From Chitinophaga rupis (GTDB taxonomy: Bacteria > Bacteroidota > Bacteroidia > Chitinophagales > Chitinophagaceae), in contig NZ_FOBB01000009.1 of NCBI RefSeq assembly GCF_900109685.1, positions 248,001-312,000 on the forward strand: a stretch of DNA of 64,000 nt, written 5' to 3'. Positions 1 to 7,463 of the stretch are shown piece after piece. The notes under the pieces are model-generated. The model was not told the origin of the DNA. It saw nothing but the letters and a program-made list of their open reading frames with translations, and ran no database searches. Position 1 is the stretch's first letter; the number at the start of each line of letters is the position of its first letter. The translations under genes were made by a program, and so were the position numbers.

Positions 1-203
1 CGGCGGGCGTCAAAGAAGGAGTAGAGCTGAATTACCTGTTGCGACTCTTTGGTGGCGTAATCCCTGGCTTGTTCAAAGTTGGATTCCTGGATGGCATGCA
101 TAAATTCAAGCGCCACCTCCTGTGGTGAAGCCCGTTTTTTACAACCGCTCAGCAAGTATCCTGTTATTAACAGCAGGGTAAGAATTCGCAAAAATTTGGT
201 CAT
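1..203 (-). CDS. partial lipoprotein, DUF4878-like
   Basis: Only the N-terminal 67 residues are present; the gene runs off the left edge. The frame starts at the ATG read from 203 on the minus strand. Residues 1-21 form a lipoprotein signal (hydrophobic LTLLLITGYLLSGC with a lipobox LSGC, Cys at about residue 21), so the protein is probably anchored in a membrane facing the periplasm. After the Cys the segment SPQEVALEFMHAIQESNFEQA followed by RDYATKESQQV resembles the start of DUF4878/NTF2-like lipoproteins common in Bacteroidota, where an early helix pair precedes an alpha+beta barrel. The function is unknown. The family assignment is from memory of the motif and rests on a short fragment. 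Confidence 0.6.
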   Translation of the reverse strand, partial: MTKFLRILTLLLITGYLLSGCKKRASPQEVALEFMHAIQESNFEQARDYATKESQQVIQLYSFFDAR

Positions 204-536
204 GCAGTTGCTAAATTAAAAATAACATTGGCAAAAATAGGGGGAAAGTCTAAATCTACAAAGAAAGCTATACGTTCACACGTATCAACTGCAAACCATA
301 CGCAGGCGTCCCCGTTATTCAGGCGTTGAACTTACTATAAACGCTGTTAAGGAAGTGTTAATTGTGCGCGTTCCGCGCACAGTCCACGGACCACGGCCGA
401 TGGTCCATAGCCTACTGCGTATTTAGGTATTACGTGGAAAGGCAAGTATGCCTTCTGCGAACATACAGCATTGCGCTCTATGCAATGGACTATGGACCAT
501 GGACTGTGGACATTGCGCGCCTGGCGCGCAACTCAA
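204..536. repeat. gap with GGTCCATGG-word quasi-palindrome
   Basis: No gene seen. The right half (about 364-530) is a long imperfect inverted repeat: the left arm at 381-410 contains GTCCAC, CCACGG and ATGGTCCATAG, and the right arm at 490-511 reads CTATGGACCATGGACTGTGG. GCGCG runs lie outside both arms. The same GGTCCATGG words recur at 25054-25160. It lies just beyond the 3' end of phoH, so it could also terminate or stabilise that transcript. The two short forward frames across it are made of the repeat and are not called. Confidence 0.7.
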
Positions 537-1535
537 CTAATGCCGGCGCTCTATGATCGGCCTTGGCTCGCCGCTGCGTTGCTCCTCTTCCTCCTTGGCG
601 CCTTCATAAGCCCTGATAATGGCTTTTACCAGGCGGTGCCTTACTACATCTTCCTCGTCGAGCTGCAGATAACCTATGCCGTCAATATGCCGGAGGATAC
701 GGGTGGCTTTTTCCAGCCCGGATTTCTGGTTCTTGGGAAGGTCGATCTGCGTAAGATCGCCGGTGATAATAGCTTTGGCGGAGGCGCCTATACGGGTCAG
801 GAACATTTTAAGCTGCAGGTCGGTTGCGTTCTGCGCTTCATCCAGGATTATAAAGGAGTTGTCCAGCGTACGGCCACGCATATACGCCAGCGGCGCTATT
901 TCTATCACGCGGTTGGTCATAAAATAGCTTAGCTTGTCGGCGGGGATCATATCATCCAGCGCATCGTACAGCGGGCGCAGGTATGGGTCTATCTTTTCCT
1001 TCAGGTCACCGGGTAAAAAGCCCAGGCTTTCGCCGGCTTCCACCGCAGGGCGGGTCAGGATGATCTTGCGTACGGCCTTGTTCTTTAAGGCGCGTACGGC
1101 CAGGGCTACGGCAGTATAGGTTTTACCTGTACCGGCAGGGCCTATGGCAAATACAATATCATTCTTTTCTGCCAGGCCTACCATTTTTTGCTGGTTGGCT
1201 GTTTTAGCCCTTACGGTGCGGCCATTTGGACCAAATACCAGCACATCGTTCGGGTTGCGGTCTGTGAAATTATCTACCTTTTCCTCTTCCCCCAGGATCT
1301 GTTCAAAATATCCTTCCGAGAGGTTACCATTACGTTCCAGGTACTTTACGATCTGGCCTATCTTATCCTTGGCAGTAGCTACCTCTTCAGGTGCGCCGGA
1401 TAATTTAAGCTGCGTACCCCTGGAAAGTATTTTTAGCAGCGGGAATTTCTTTTTGAGCAGGTCCAGCTTTCCGTTGTTGACACCGAAAAACTCGATAGGG
1501 TTAATGCTATCTAAGTTGATAATTGATTCTGTCAA
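537..1535 (-). CDS. phoH: PhoH-like ATPase
   Basis: A 332-residue protein of the PhoH family: cytoplasmic P-loop NTPases related to superfamily I helicases and often linked to RNA metabolism. The Walker A motif GPAGTGKT is at residues 132-139 and the Walker B FIILDEAQNA at about 228-237. The segments TRPAVEAGESLGFLPGDLKEK and TGDLTQIDLP are also typical of PhoH. The N-terminal 100 residues look like the KH-like/PhoH N-domain (SRGTQLKLSGAPEEVATAKDKI). Length matches the family (about 320-350). The start MTESIINLD is the first ATG after an AT-rich leader. It stands alone on the minus strand upstream of a palindromic repeat. The precise cellular substrate is not known. Confidence 0.93.
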   Translation of the reverse strand: MTESIINLDSINPIEFFGVNNGKLDLLKKKFPLLKILSRGTQLKLSGAPEEVATAKDKIGQIVKYLERNGNLSEGYFEQILGEEEKVDNFTDRNPNDVLVFGPNGRTVRAKTANQQKMVGLAEKNDIVFAIGPAGTGKTYTAVALAVRALKNKAVRKIILTRPAVEAGESLGFLPGDLKEKIDPYLRPLYDALDDMIPADKLSYFMTNRVIEIAPLAYMRGRTLDNSFIILDEAQNATDLQLKMFLTRIGASAKAIITGDLTQIDLPKNQKSGLEKATRILRHIDGIGYLQLDEEDVVRHRLVKAIIRAYEGAKEEEEQRSGEPRPIIERRH

Positions 1536-1615
1536 AATCTAGTTTGATTTTAGCTAATAAGCTGTAATATAATTTTTTTTCGGTCAAACCCGCTGGCAGA
1601 ATTGTTAAGCAATTA

Positions 1616-2071
1616 CTAAATCCGGTAGCCATTTTGTTTAAACGCTTCTACGCGCTCTGCAATGGCCGGATTGCCTAATGCCAGTATACGGGCGGCCAGG
1701 ATGGCTGCATTGCGGGCGCCTGCTTTACCAACTGCCAGGGTACCAACCGGTAAACCTGCCGGCATCTGTACAATGGAGTACAAAGCGTCTACGCCGCCGG
1801 ATAAGCCACCTTCCAAGGGTACGCCCAGCACGGGTAATGAAGTATAAGCAGATACTACGCCGGGTAATGCAGCTGCCATACCAGCCGCGGCAATGATCAC
1901 GCCAAACCCGTTCTTCTGCGCATTGATACACAGATCACGTACTTTGTCAGGGTTGCGGTGCGCGGAGGCTACTATCATCTCGCCTTCAATATTAAAATAC
2001 GCCAGGTGGTTCAGCGATTCCTGCATAACGGGCTTATCACTTTCCGATCCCATGATAATCATTACTTTCAT
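1616..2071 (-). CDS. purE: N5-CAIR mutase PurE
   Basis: Catalyses interconversion of N5-carboxyaminoimidazole ribonucleotide and CAIR in de novo purine synthesis; cytoplasmic, octameric in known members. I start it at the inner ATG (2071), giving 151 residues beginning MKVMIIMGSESD; an upstream ATG at 2092 would add seven basic residues not seen in the family. Visible motifs are GSESD (residues 8-12, phosphate/ribose binding), SAHRNP (His38, catalytic), AAAGMAAALPGVVSAYTSLPVLGVP and the glycine-rich GGLSGGVDALYSIVQMPAGLPVGTLAVG. No purK is adjacent, so the partner that makes N5-CAIR must be elsewhere; whether this is the class I (mutase) or class II (carboxylase) type cannot be settled from this window. 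Confidence 0.95.
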   Translation of the reverse strand: MKVMIIMGSESDKPVMQESLNHLAYFNIEGEMIVASAHRNPDKVRDLCINAQKNGFGVIIAAAGMAAALPGVVSAYTSLPVLGVPLEGGLSGGVDALYSIVQMPAGLPVGTLAVGKAGARNAAILAARILALGNPAIAERVEAFKQNGYRI

Positions 2072-2422
2072 CTTTCTTCGTTTTGTGCCCAAAGATATTA
2101 CTCCTTTAAGAATTGTCGAAAAAGGAAATCCACAATCGTGGAAAAGTTATAGACCGGAGGTATGGCGGGGCTTGCTGCTGCGTTTTACAACCGGGTGTTA
2201 ATGATGCGGTGCGCTTGTGAGATAGCAGCTAAAGGGCCAGGGCTATAGCATGTTTGAGCCGCTGTGTTTATGAGGTAAGCAATAATAGGCCTGCTGCATG
2301 GTAAGTATAAACGTAGTTCCGGTGGCAGCCTTTCATAACTTGTTGCAGCAAAACGGTCTATAAGGTTCAGGACCAAATATTATTCTTACATTTAAAGCTA
2401 TAAACCTGAATAATCCCCATCT
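2072..2422. other. gap between purE and receiver gene; no gene seen
   Basis: A stretch of about 350 bases between two divergently transcribed genes. I find no convincing coding frame. A possible promoter box TACATTTA lies at about 2388-2395, some 28 bases before the ATG of the receiver gene. Nothing else stands out. Confidence 0.4.
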
Positions 2423-2815
2423 ATGAACCGGCTCAATTTGATTTTTATTGTTGATGACGATCCTATTCATCAGCAAATTACACAGATCATGATAGACAGG
2501 CAGGGGATCAGTAACTCCATGCAGGCGTTCTCTGATGCTCAGGAGGTGCTGGATTACCTGGCGGGACACCAGGGAGATGACAGCGCATTACCGGATGTAA
2601 TATTACTGGACCTTAACATGCCGGTAATGGATGGCTGGGAGTTCCTGGATGCCTATTCCACTTTAGCCAACACGTTAAGCAGGAAGATCCAGATCTATGT
2701 GCTAACCTCCTCCATTGACGAGAATGACCGCGAACGGGTAGGAACCTATTCTTTTGTGAAAGGCTATCTTACCAAGCCATTGTCCAGGGACACGATCCTG
2801 CAGCTGGGACTGTAG
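2423..2815 (+). CDS. single-domain response regulator (CheY-like)
   Basis: A 130-residue stand-alone receiver domain with no output domain. Acidic pocket residues Asp11-Asp13 (VDDDP), phosphoacceptor Asp63 in LLDLNMPVMDGWEF, Thr95-Ser96 (VLTSS) and Lys118 (YLTKPL) are all present, so it should be phosphorylated by a histidine kinase. No kinase is adjacent. In Bacteroidota such short receivers typically act with hybrid or orphan kinases, and the cognate partner here is unknown. It ends 12 bases before the 3' end of the convergent rpe gene, so the two transcripts must overlap or terminate within very little space. Confidence 0.9.
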   Translation: MNRLNLIFIVDDDPIHQQITQIMIDRQGISNSMQAFSDAQEVLDYLAGHQGDDSALPDVILLDLNMPVMDGWEFLDAYSTLANTLSRKIQIYVLTSSIDENDRERVGTYSFVKGYLTKPLSRDTILQLGL

Positions 2816-2827
2816 GGAATCTGTACA

Positions 2828-3487
2828 TCATTTTGCATTTCTCAGCTGTCTGATCACCGCTTCAGGATCAGGGGCAGAGAAGACGGTATTGCCTGCCACC
2901 AGCACATCGGCGCCGGCAGCCACTATTTCAGCTGCATTGGCCACGGTGATGCCGCCATCTACCTCAATGAGCGCCTGAGACTGATGTTGCTGGATCAAAG
3001 CCTTTAGCTGCCGCAGCTTAGGCAGGGTTTGCGGTATAAAGGACTGGCCGCCAAATCCGGGGTTCACGCTCATTACCAGCACTACATCAATATCACTGAT
3101 CACGTTTTCCAGGATCTGTACCGGTGTATGCGGATTCAGGGCCACACCTGCTTTCATGCCCAGGGATTTTATTTGCTGGATATTACGGTGCAGGTGCACA
3201 CAGGCTTCTGCATGAACCGTTAATATATCTGCGCCGGCCTTTTTAAAGGCTTCGGCATATTGTTCGGGATGTTCTATCATCAGGTGCACATCGCACACCT
3301 TTTTTGCCAGCTTTTTTACTGCTGTAATAACGGGAATGCCAAAGCTGATGTTCGGCACAAACTGCCCGTCCATTACATCCAGGTGCAGCCAGCCGGCCTC
3401 GCTGCGGTTCACCATTTCTACCTCTTTGCCTATTTCCAGGAAATTAGCCGCCAGCAGGGAAGGAGCGACGATTGTGTTCTTATCCAT
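2828..3487 (-). CDS. rpe: ribulose-phosphate 3-epimerase
   Basis: Interconverts D-ribulose 5-phosphate and D-xylulose 5-phosphate in the pentose phosphate pathway; a cytoplasmic TIM barrel. The 219 residues match the usual length. Signatures are VAPSLLAANF at the N-terminus, HLDVMDGQFVPNISFG (metal ligands His and Asp), VHLMIEHPEQY, the SVNPGFGGQSFI phosphate loop and EVDGGI with the catalytic/metal Asp, then GADVLVAGNTVF. The start MDKNTIVAPSL fits the family. Upstream is an AATTACGAATT palindromic element, so promoter signals may be embedded in or beyond it. Confidence 0.96.
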   Translation of the reverse strand: MDKNTIVAPSLLAANFLEIGKEVEMVNRSEAGWLHLDVMDGQFVPNISFGIPVITAVKKLAKKVCDVHLMIEHPEQYAEAFKKAGADILTVHAEACVHLHRNIQQIKSLGMKAGVALNPHTPVQILENVISDIDVVLVMSVNPGFGGQSFIPQTLPKLRQLKALIQQHQSQALIEVDGGITVANAAEIVAAGADVLVAGNTVFSAPDPEAVIRQLRNAK

Positions 3488-3730
3488 GAATTACGAATTG
3501 TTCAATTACGAATTGTGATCGAAGCGAAGGTTTGAAATGTTGTACACATCGTTTTCAACCAATATCTATTGCAATTATAGTTATAAAAATGATTAAGCAA
3601 TCCATAATCTCCGCTGCATTTCATTCGTAATTACTCATATCATAATTACTTTCAATGGTATTCCCCGCTGGGCGGGGCAGGCTATGCATTGCTCGGGCGG
3701 GAGCGTAATTGAATAATTCGTAATCGACAA
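3484..3730. repeat. AATTACGAATT-word quasi-palindrome
   Basis: The left arm at 3487-3520 repeats GAATTACGAATT with a TC spacer; the right arm at 3706-3735 carries GTAATTGAATAATTCGTAA, its reverse complement. The loop holds CCGCTGCATTTCATTCGTAA at about 3611-3630, nearly the same as a segment in the element at 18610-18790. This shows that the two loci are related copies and not merely AT-rich. It lies between rpe and the TPR lipoprotein gene, both on the minus strand. Confidence 0.75.
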
Positions 3731-4729
3731 TTACTTCACTCTCTCCAGCGCTGTCTTTGCTTCCGGGTAGCTTTTGCGGAAGGTAAGCGCTTTGCTGTAA
3801 TCATCCCGGGCGGCGGTTTTGTTGCCCAGCTGCTCATAACACATGCCACGATAGTAATAGGCTTCTGCATCTGTAGGCTGGGCTTTGGCCGCCAGGGTAA
3901 AATAATTCAGGGCGGGCTTCCATTGCTGTTGCTGCAGCTCCTGTTTACCCAGGGCTATATAAGCAGCCGCATAACCGGGGTCGGCCTCTATACAGCGTTT
4001 ATACGTGAACGTGGCTTCCTTTTGTTTGCCCTGTTCCTGGTAATACTGTGCCATATCGTAGAGCGGATCTGCATTGGTAGGATCCTGCCGGAAAGCTATC
4101 TCATAATATTTCACCGCTTCTGCATTATGGCGGGCCCGTAGCAGGTCGGCCAGCTCCATTACGGCTTCAAACTCGCTTTGGGCGCCGGCTTTGGCCACTG
4201 CTGCTTTCAGGTGAGTGATGGCCTGCGCGGTATCCTGGTGATCTTCTGCAATGCGGGCTTTCAGGTAAAAAGCCTGGGCATAACCGTCTGTGGTTTTTTC
4301 CATACGGGCGGCCAGGCTATCAGCACGATTGTATTGTTTGATCTCTATCCAGGCCATAGCCAGGCGGTATTGCAGGTAACTGTTGGTGGGTGCGGTTTGT
4401 AAGGCTTTTTCAAAATAAGCGCCGGCTTCCTTGTAATGTTCTGTTACCAGGGCAGCTTCGCCGGCGCCGGCCCAATGATCGGTTACCGTAGGCTGCAGGG
4501 CGGCCGCTTTTTCAAAATCAGCCTGGGCCAGTGCAGGATCGGTATTGAACAGGAGCAGGGCCCGGCGGAAGTACAGGGCGGCATTATCCGGGAACTGGAG
4601 AATAGAATCCGTTAAAGGCAGTATAAGCGGCGTGTATAATACAGAATCCTTTGCGGACTGTTTACCAGGAGTGGCGGTATTGTTACAGGCCAGGCATAGG
4701 ACAAATAACAGGAGCGGCAAATATTTCAT
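3731..4729 (-). CDS. TPR-repeat lipoprotein
   Basis: I start at the ATG at 4729, giving 332 residues with a lipoprotein signal MKYLPLLLFVLCLACNN (lipobox LCLAC, Cys at about residue 14); a longer in-frame ATG at 4858 would place this signal internally and is unlikely. The rest is at least six tetratricopeptide repeats, for example PDNAALYFRRALLLFNTDPA, ADPLYDMAQYYQEQGKQKEA and AEAYYYRGMCYEQLGNKTAA. TPR lipoproteins of this type act as periplasmic scaffolds, but nothing here identifies the partner. The coding sequence ends inside the flank of the AATTACG element. Confidence 0.85.
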   Translation of the reverse strand: MKYLPLLLFVLCLACNNTATPGKQSAKDSVLYTPLILPLTDSILQFPDNAALYFRRALLLFNTDPALAQADFEKAAALQPTVTDHWAGAGEAALVTEHYKEAGAYFEKALQTAPTNSYLQYRLAMAWIEIKQYNRADSLAARMEKTTDGYAQAFYLKARIAEDHQDTAQAITHLKAAVAKAGAQSEFEAVMELADLLRARHNAEAVKYYEIAFRQDPTNADPLYDMAQYYQEQGKQKEATFTYKRCIEADPGYAAAYIALGKQELQQQQWKPALNYFTLAAKAQPTDAEAYYYRGMCYEQLGNKTAARDDYSKALTFRKSYPEAKTALERVK

Positions 4730-4939
4730 GGCACGAAAATAAGCATGCGGCGCATAAATACTAACAATCTTTGCAAAGCGCCTGTAGTAGCTAGTTTCAT
4801 AGACAGTAGCCGGGTTGGAACAGGGCTGAAGGATAGTCATAGTAAGGTTTTTGTGCAATTATAACGCAATAGTACACCAATACATTGTGGACATGACGTG
4901 GACTTGATGTGGACTTAATGTAGGGTTGATGTGGTAAAA

Positions 4940-4976
4940 AGGGCAAAAAATAAGGAGCCGCAAGGGGCTCCTTTAT
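4940..4976 (-). terminator. thr operon terminator
   Basis: Perfect 8-bp stem AAGGAGCC (4952-4959) / GGCTCCTT (4966-4973) with a 6-base loop. Read on the minus strand it is followed by TTATTTTTTG, an intrinsic terminator placed about 27 bases after the thrC stop codon. Confidence 0.85.
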
Positions 4977-5001
4977 TGGAAAAATACTATGTAAACATTG
5001 A

Positions 5002-6309
5002 TCAGTGCTGCATCATCCACTCTTTCAGCGCGTCATATTCCGCCGGCAGCAGAACGGCCTGTTTTTGCAGCTTGTACAGGTTTTGCACGCGCTCCGGAAT
5101 TGTAATGGCCTTTTGCAGGTCTTTAGGAGCAGTATCTGCAAACTTAACCGGGTGGGCCGTTTCCAGGAAAATGCCGGTAGCCTTGCCGGGATTGTGCTGC
5201 AGGTATTGCTGCAGGCCCAGGTAGCCTACGGCGCCGTGAGGGTCCAGCATATAATGCTGCTCTTTCCATACCTGTTCCATAGCGGCTACTGTTTGCTGAT
5301 CCGTATAGCTGTAAGACGACATTTTTTGCTGCAAGTCGGGCAGGCTGTTGGCGAATAACTGTAAGATGCGTACGAAATTGCTGGGATCTGCCACATCCAT
5401 TGCATTGGAAAGGGTAGGCGTGGCAGGGCGGGGATCGTACTGGCCATTGAGCATAAAGCGGGGCACCGTATCATTCACATTGGTGCTGGCCACAAAATGT
5501 TTTACAGAAAGGCCCATGGCCGCTGCCATAACACCTGCGCAGATATTGCCAAAGTTGCCGCTGGGTACAGAGAACACGATGTTGGGATCAGCGCCCATCA
5601 CCTTCACCTGTTTGGCGGCCAGCAGATAGTAGAACATTTGCGGCAGCCAGCGGGCTACGTTAATAGAGTTAGCGGATGTGAGCAGGCTATGCAGCTGCAG
5701 CTCCTGGTCCAGGAAGGCAGTTTTTACCATACGCTGGCAATCGTCAAACGTGCCTTGTATTTCCAGGGCGGTAATATTGCCGTTAAGGGTGGTGAGCTGT
5801 TTTTCCTGCAGGGTGCTTACTTTACCGCTGGGGTATAAGATCACCACGCGTACACCGGGTACATGATGAAAACCATAGGCCACTGCGCCGCCGGTATCGC
5901 CGGAAGTGGCTACCAGCACCGTTACCGGGCGGGCGTCATTACGGCGGAAGTATCCTAAGCAGCCGGCCATAAAACGGGCGCCTACATCTTTAAATGCAAG
6001 GGTAGGGCCATGAAACAGCTCCAGCGTATAAATATCCTTTTGCACGGGATGCAGCGGAAAGGGGAAATTGAGCGTATCGTGAATGATCTGCTGCAGCTTA
6101 GCCATCGGTATTTCATCTCCTATAAAGGGATGAATGGCCCGGTAGGCAATATCAAGATCATCGTAGTTATCCAGGAAATCTACCAGGTCTTTTTCCAGTG
6201 CCGGAATATGATCCGGGAAGTATAAACCTTTATCCGGCGCCAGGCCCTGTACAACTGCCTGTTCGAAGGATACCCGGTGCTGGTTGTTCTGTAAACTGAA
6301 ATATAACAT
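5002..6309 (-). CDS. thrC: threonine synthase
   Basis: Converts O-phospho-L-homoserine to L-threonine and phosphate using pyridoxal phosphate; last step of threonine synthesis, cytoplasmic. The 435 residues match the E. coli-type enzyme. The PLP lysine is Lys107 in GPTLAFKDVGARFM; the phosphate-binding loop is ATSGDTGGAVAYG, and the SANSINVARWLPQ and VPSGNFGNICAGVMAA segments are typical. It is the last gene of thrA-thrB-thrC and is followed by a clear intrinsic terminator. A palindromic repeat separates it from thrB. Expression is probably governed by the attenuator upstream of thrA. Confidence 0.97.
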   Translation of the reverse strand: MLYFSLQNNQHRVSFEQAVVQGLAPDKGLYFPDHIPALEKDLVDFLDNYDDLDIAYRAIHPFIGDEIPMAKLQQIIHDTLNFPFPLHPVQKDIYTLELFHGPTLAFKDVGARFMAGCLGYFRRNDARPVTVLVATSGDTGGAVAYGFHHVPGVRVVILYPSGKVSTLQEKQLTTLNGNITALEIQGTFDDCQRMVKTAFLDQELQLHSLLTSANSINVARWLPQMFYYLLAAKQVKVMGADPNIVFSVPSGNFGNICAGVMAAAMGLSVKHFVASTNVNDTVPRFMLNGQYDPRPATPTLSNAMDVADPSNFVRILQLFANSLPDLQQKMSSYSYTDQQTVAAMEQVWKEQHYMLDPHGAVGYLGLQQYLQHNPGKATGIFLETAHPVKFADTAPKDLQKAITIPERVQNLYKLQKQAVLLPAEYDALKEWMMQH

Positions 6310-6427
6310 CGTTCTTATTTACGATTTTAGATTTACGATTTTAGATTTAATGCAGCGATCTATGATTTTACGCCGGGGTGCATATGGTCATAAAATCTAA
6401 GATCGTAAATCTAAAATCTAAAATGTT
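6310..6427. repeat. AAATCTAAAATCGT-word hairpin between thrB and thrC
   Basis: The left arm at 6318-6349 is two and a half copies of TTTACGATTTTAGA; the right arm at 6391-6424 repeats AAATCTAAAATC and ATCGTAAATCT, pairing almost perfectly with the left arm. The loop is about 40 bases. It fills the entire gap between two co-transcribed genes, so it should form a large hairpin in the thr mRNA. Confidence 0.8.
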
Positions 6428-7354
6428 TTAGCTAATCACTTTTACGCCTTCCTTATTGATAGGAGAAACGTGTACTTTGTAATCCACACCCAGCGGGGCA
6501 TACACGCTGTCCATAGTAGCGGCTACCTGGCGGGCGATGGTTTCCCCTTTACTAAGCATAAACACAGAAGGGCCGGAGCCGGAGATACCGCCGCCTAAAG
6601 CGCCGGTTTCCTTACACTTCAGCTTCAGCTCATAAAAGGCGGGGATCAGGATAGCGCGCACCGGTTCTACGATCACATCTTCCAGTGAGCGGCTGATAAG
6701 GCCATAGTTCTCCTGGTATAAGCCTGCTACCAGCGCGCCTACATTGCCCCACTGGCGGATGGCGTCTGTCATCAATACTTTTTGTTTCAATATTTCGCGG
6801 GCGTCGGAAGTTTTTACTTCTATCTGCGGATGGATCACTGTTACCCATAGGTCGGCAGGTGTGTGCAGGCTGGTAATGTCCAATGGTTTGTAGCTTCTTA
6901 CCAGTGTAAAACCGCCCATGATGGCAGGTGCTACGTTATCCGCATGCGCTGCGCCGCTGGCCAGGCGCTCGCCTTCCATGGCAAAACGTACCAGCTGTTT
7001 AGGCGTAAAGGGCTGACCTAATAAATGGTTAGCGCCTACTACGGCGCCGGCAGAGCTGGCGGCGCTGGAACCTATGCCGCTGCCCGGTTGTATGTTCTTG
7101 AATATTTCTACTTCAAAGCCAACATCCGGGTTATCGTATTTCTGCAACAGGGCCTGTAAGGCTACTCCGGCCACGTTCTGCGCAGCATCGGTAGAAAGCC
7201 TGGCGCCGTGCACTGCTTTGATCTGTACGCCCGGCTGCTCACTTCTGCGAATGATCATTTCATCACCCGGCGCATCCATTGCCAACCCTACCACATCAAA
7301 GCCACAGGCTACATTGGCGACGGTTCCGGGAGCGAATACTTTTATTGAATCCAT
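6428..7354 (-). CDS. thrB: homoserine kinase
   Basis: Phosphorylates L-homoserine with ATP to O-phosphohomoserine for ThrC; cytoplasmic GHMP-family kinase. 308 residues, the standard size. The N-terminal VFAPGTVANVACGFDVVGLA is the homoserine-kinase signature, the ATP loop PGSGIGSSAASSAGA is at about residues 90-104, and the C-terminal GALGGGISGSGPSVFML is the third GHMP motif. It lies between thrA and thrC on the same strand with palindromic elements in both gaps, which probably form hairpins in a shared mRNA. Confidence 0.97.
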   Translation of the reverse strand: MDSIKVFAPGTVANVACGFDVVGLAMDAPGDEMIIRRSEQPGVQIKAVHGARLSTDAAQNVAGVALQALLQKYDNPDVGFEVEIFKNIQPGSGIGSSAASSAGAVVGANHLLGQPFTPKQLVRFAMEGERLASGAAHADNVAPAIMGGFTLVRSYKPLDITSLHTPADLWVTVIHPQIEVKTSDAREILKQKVLMTDAIRQWGNVGALVAGLYQENYGLISRSLEDVIVEPVRAILIPAFYELKLKCKETGALGGGISGSGPSVFMLSKGETIARQVAATMDSVYAPLGVDYKVHVSPINKEGVKVIS

Positions 7355-7360
7355 GGTTTA

Positions 7361-7463
7361 TAATTACGAATTATTTAATTAGGCTGAATGCTGAACGCTA
7401 ATGCAGCGGATAATAAGGCTTTATGCTTTATGCTTTCAGCTTTCAGCTTTATGCATTCAGCAT
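7361..7463. repeat. GCTTTATGCTTTCAGC-word hairpin between thrA and thrB
   Basis: The left arm GCTGAATGCTGAACGC at 7383-7398 faces a right arm around 7424-7460 in which GCTTTATGC and TTTCAGC alternate and end in ATTCAGCATT. A short AATTACGAATTATTTAATTA fragment of another word class adjoins it at 7363-7381. It is within the thr operon. Confidence 0.7.

Noticed and set aside
362..556. Forward frames across 362-932
   Set aside because: Made of palindromic repeat words and phoH antisense sequence.
2185..2569. Two minus-strand frames near the receiver gene
   Set aside because: One overlaps the receiver domain antisense; neither has a recognisable feature.
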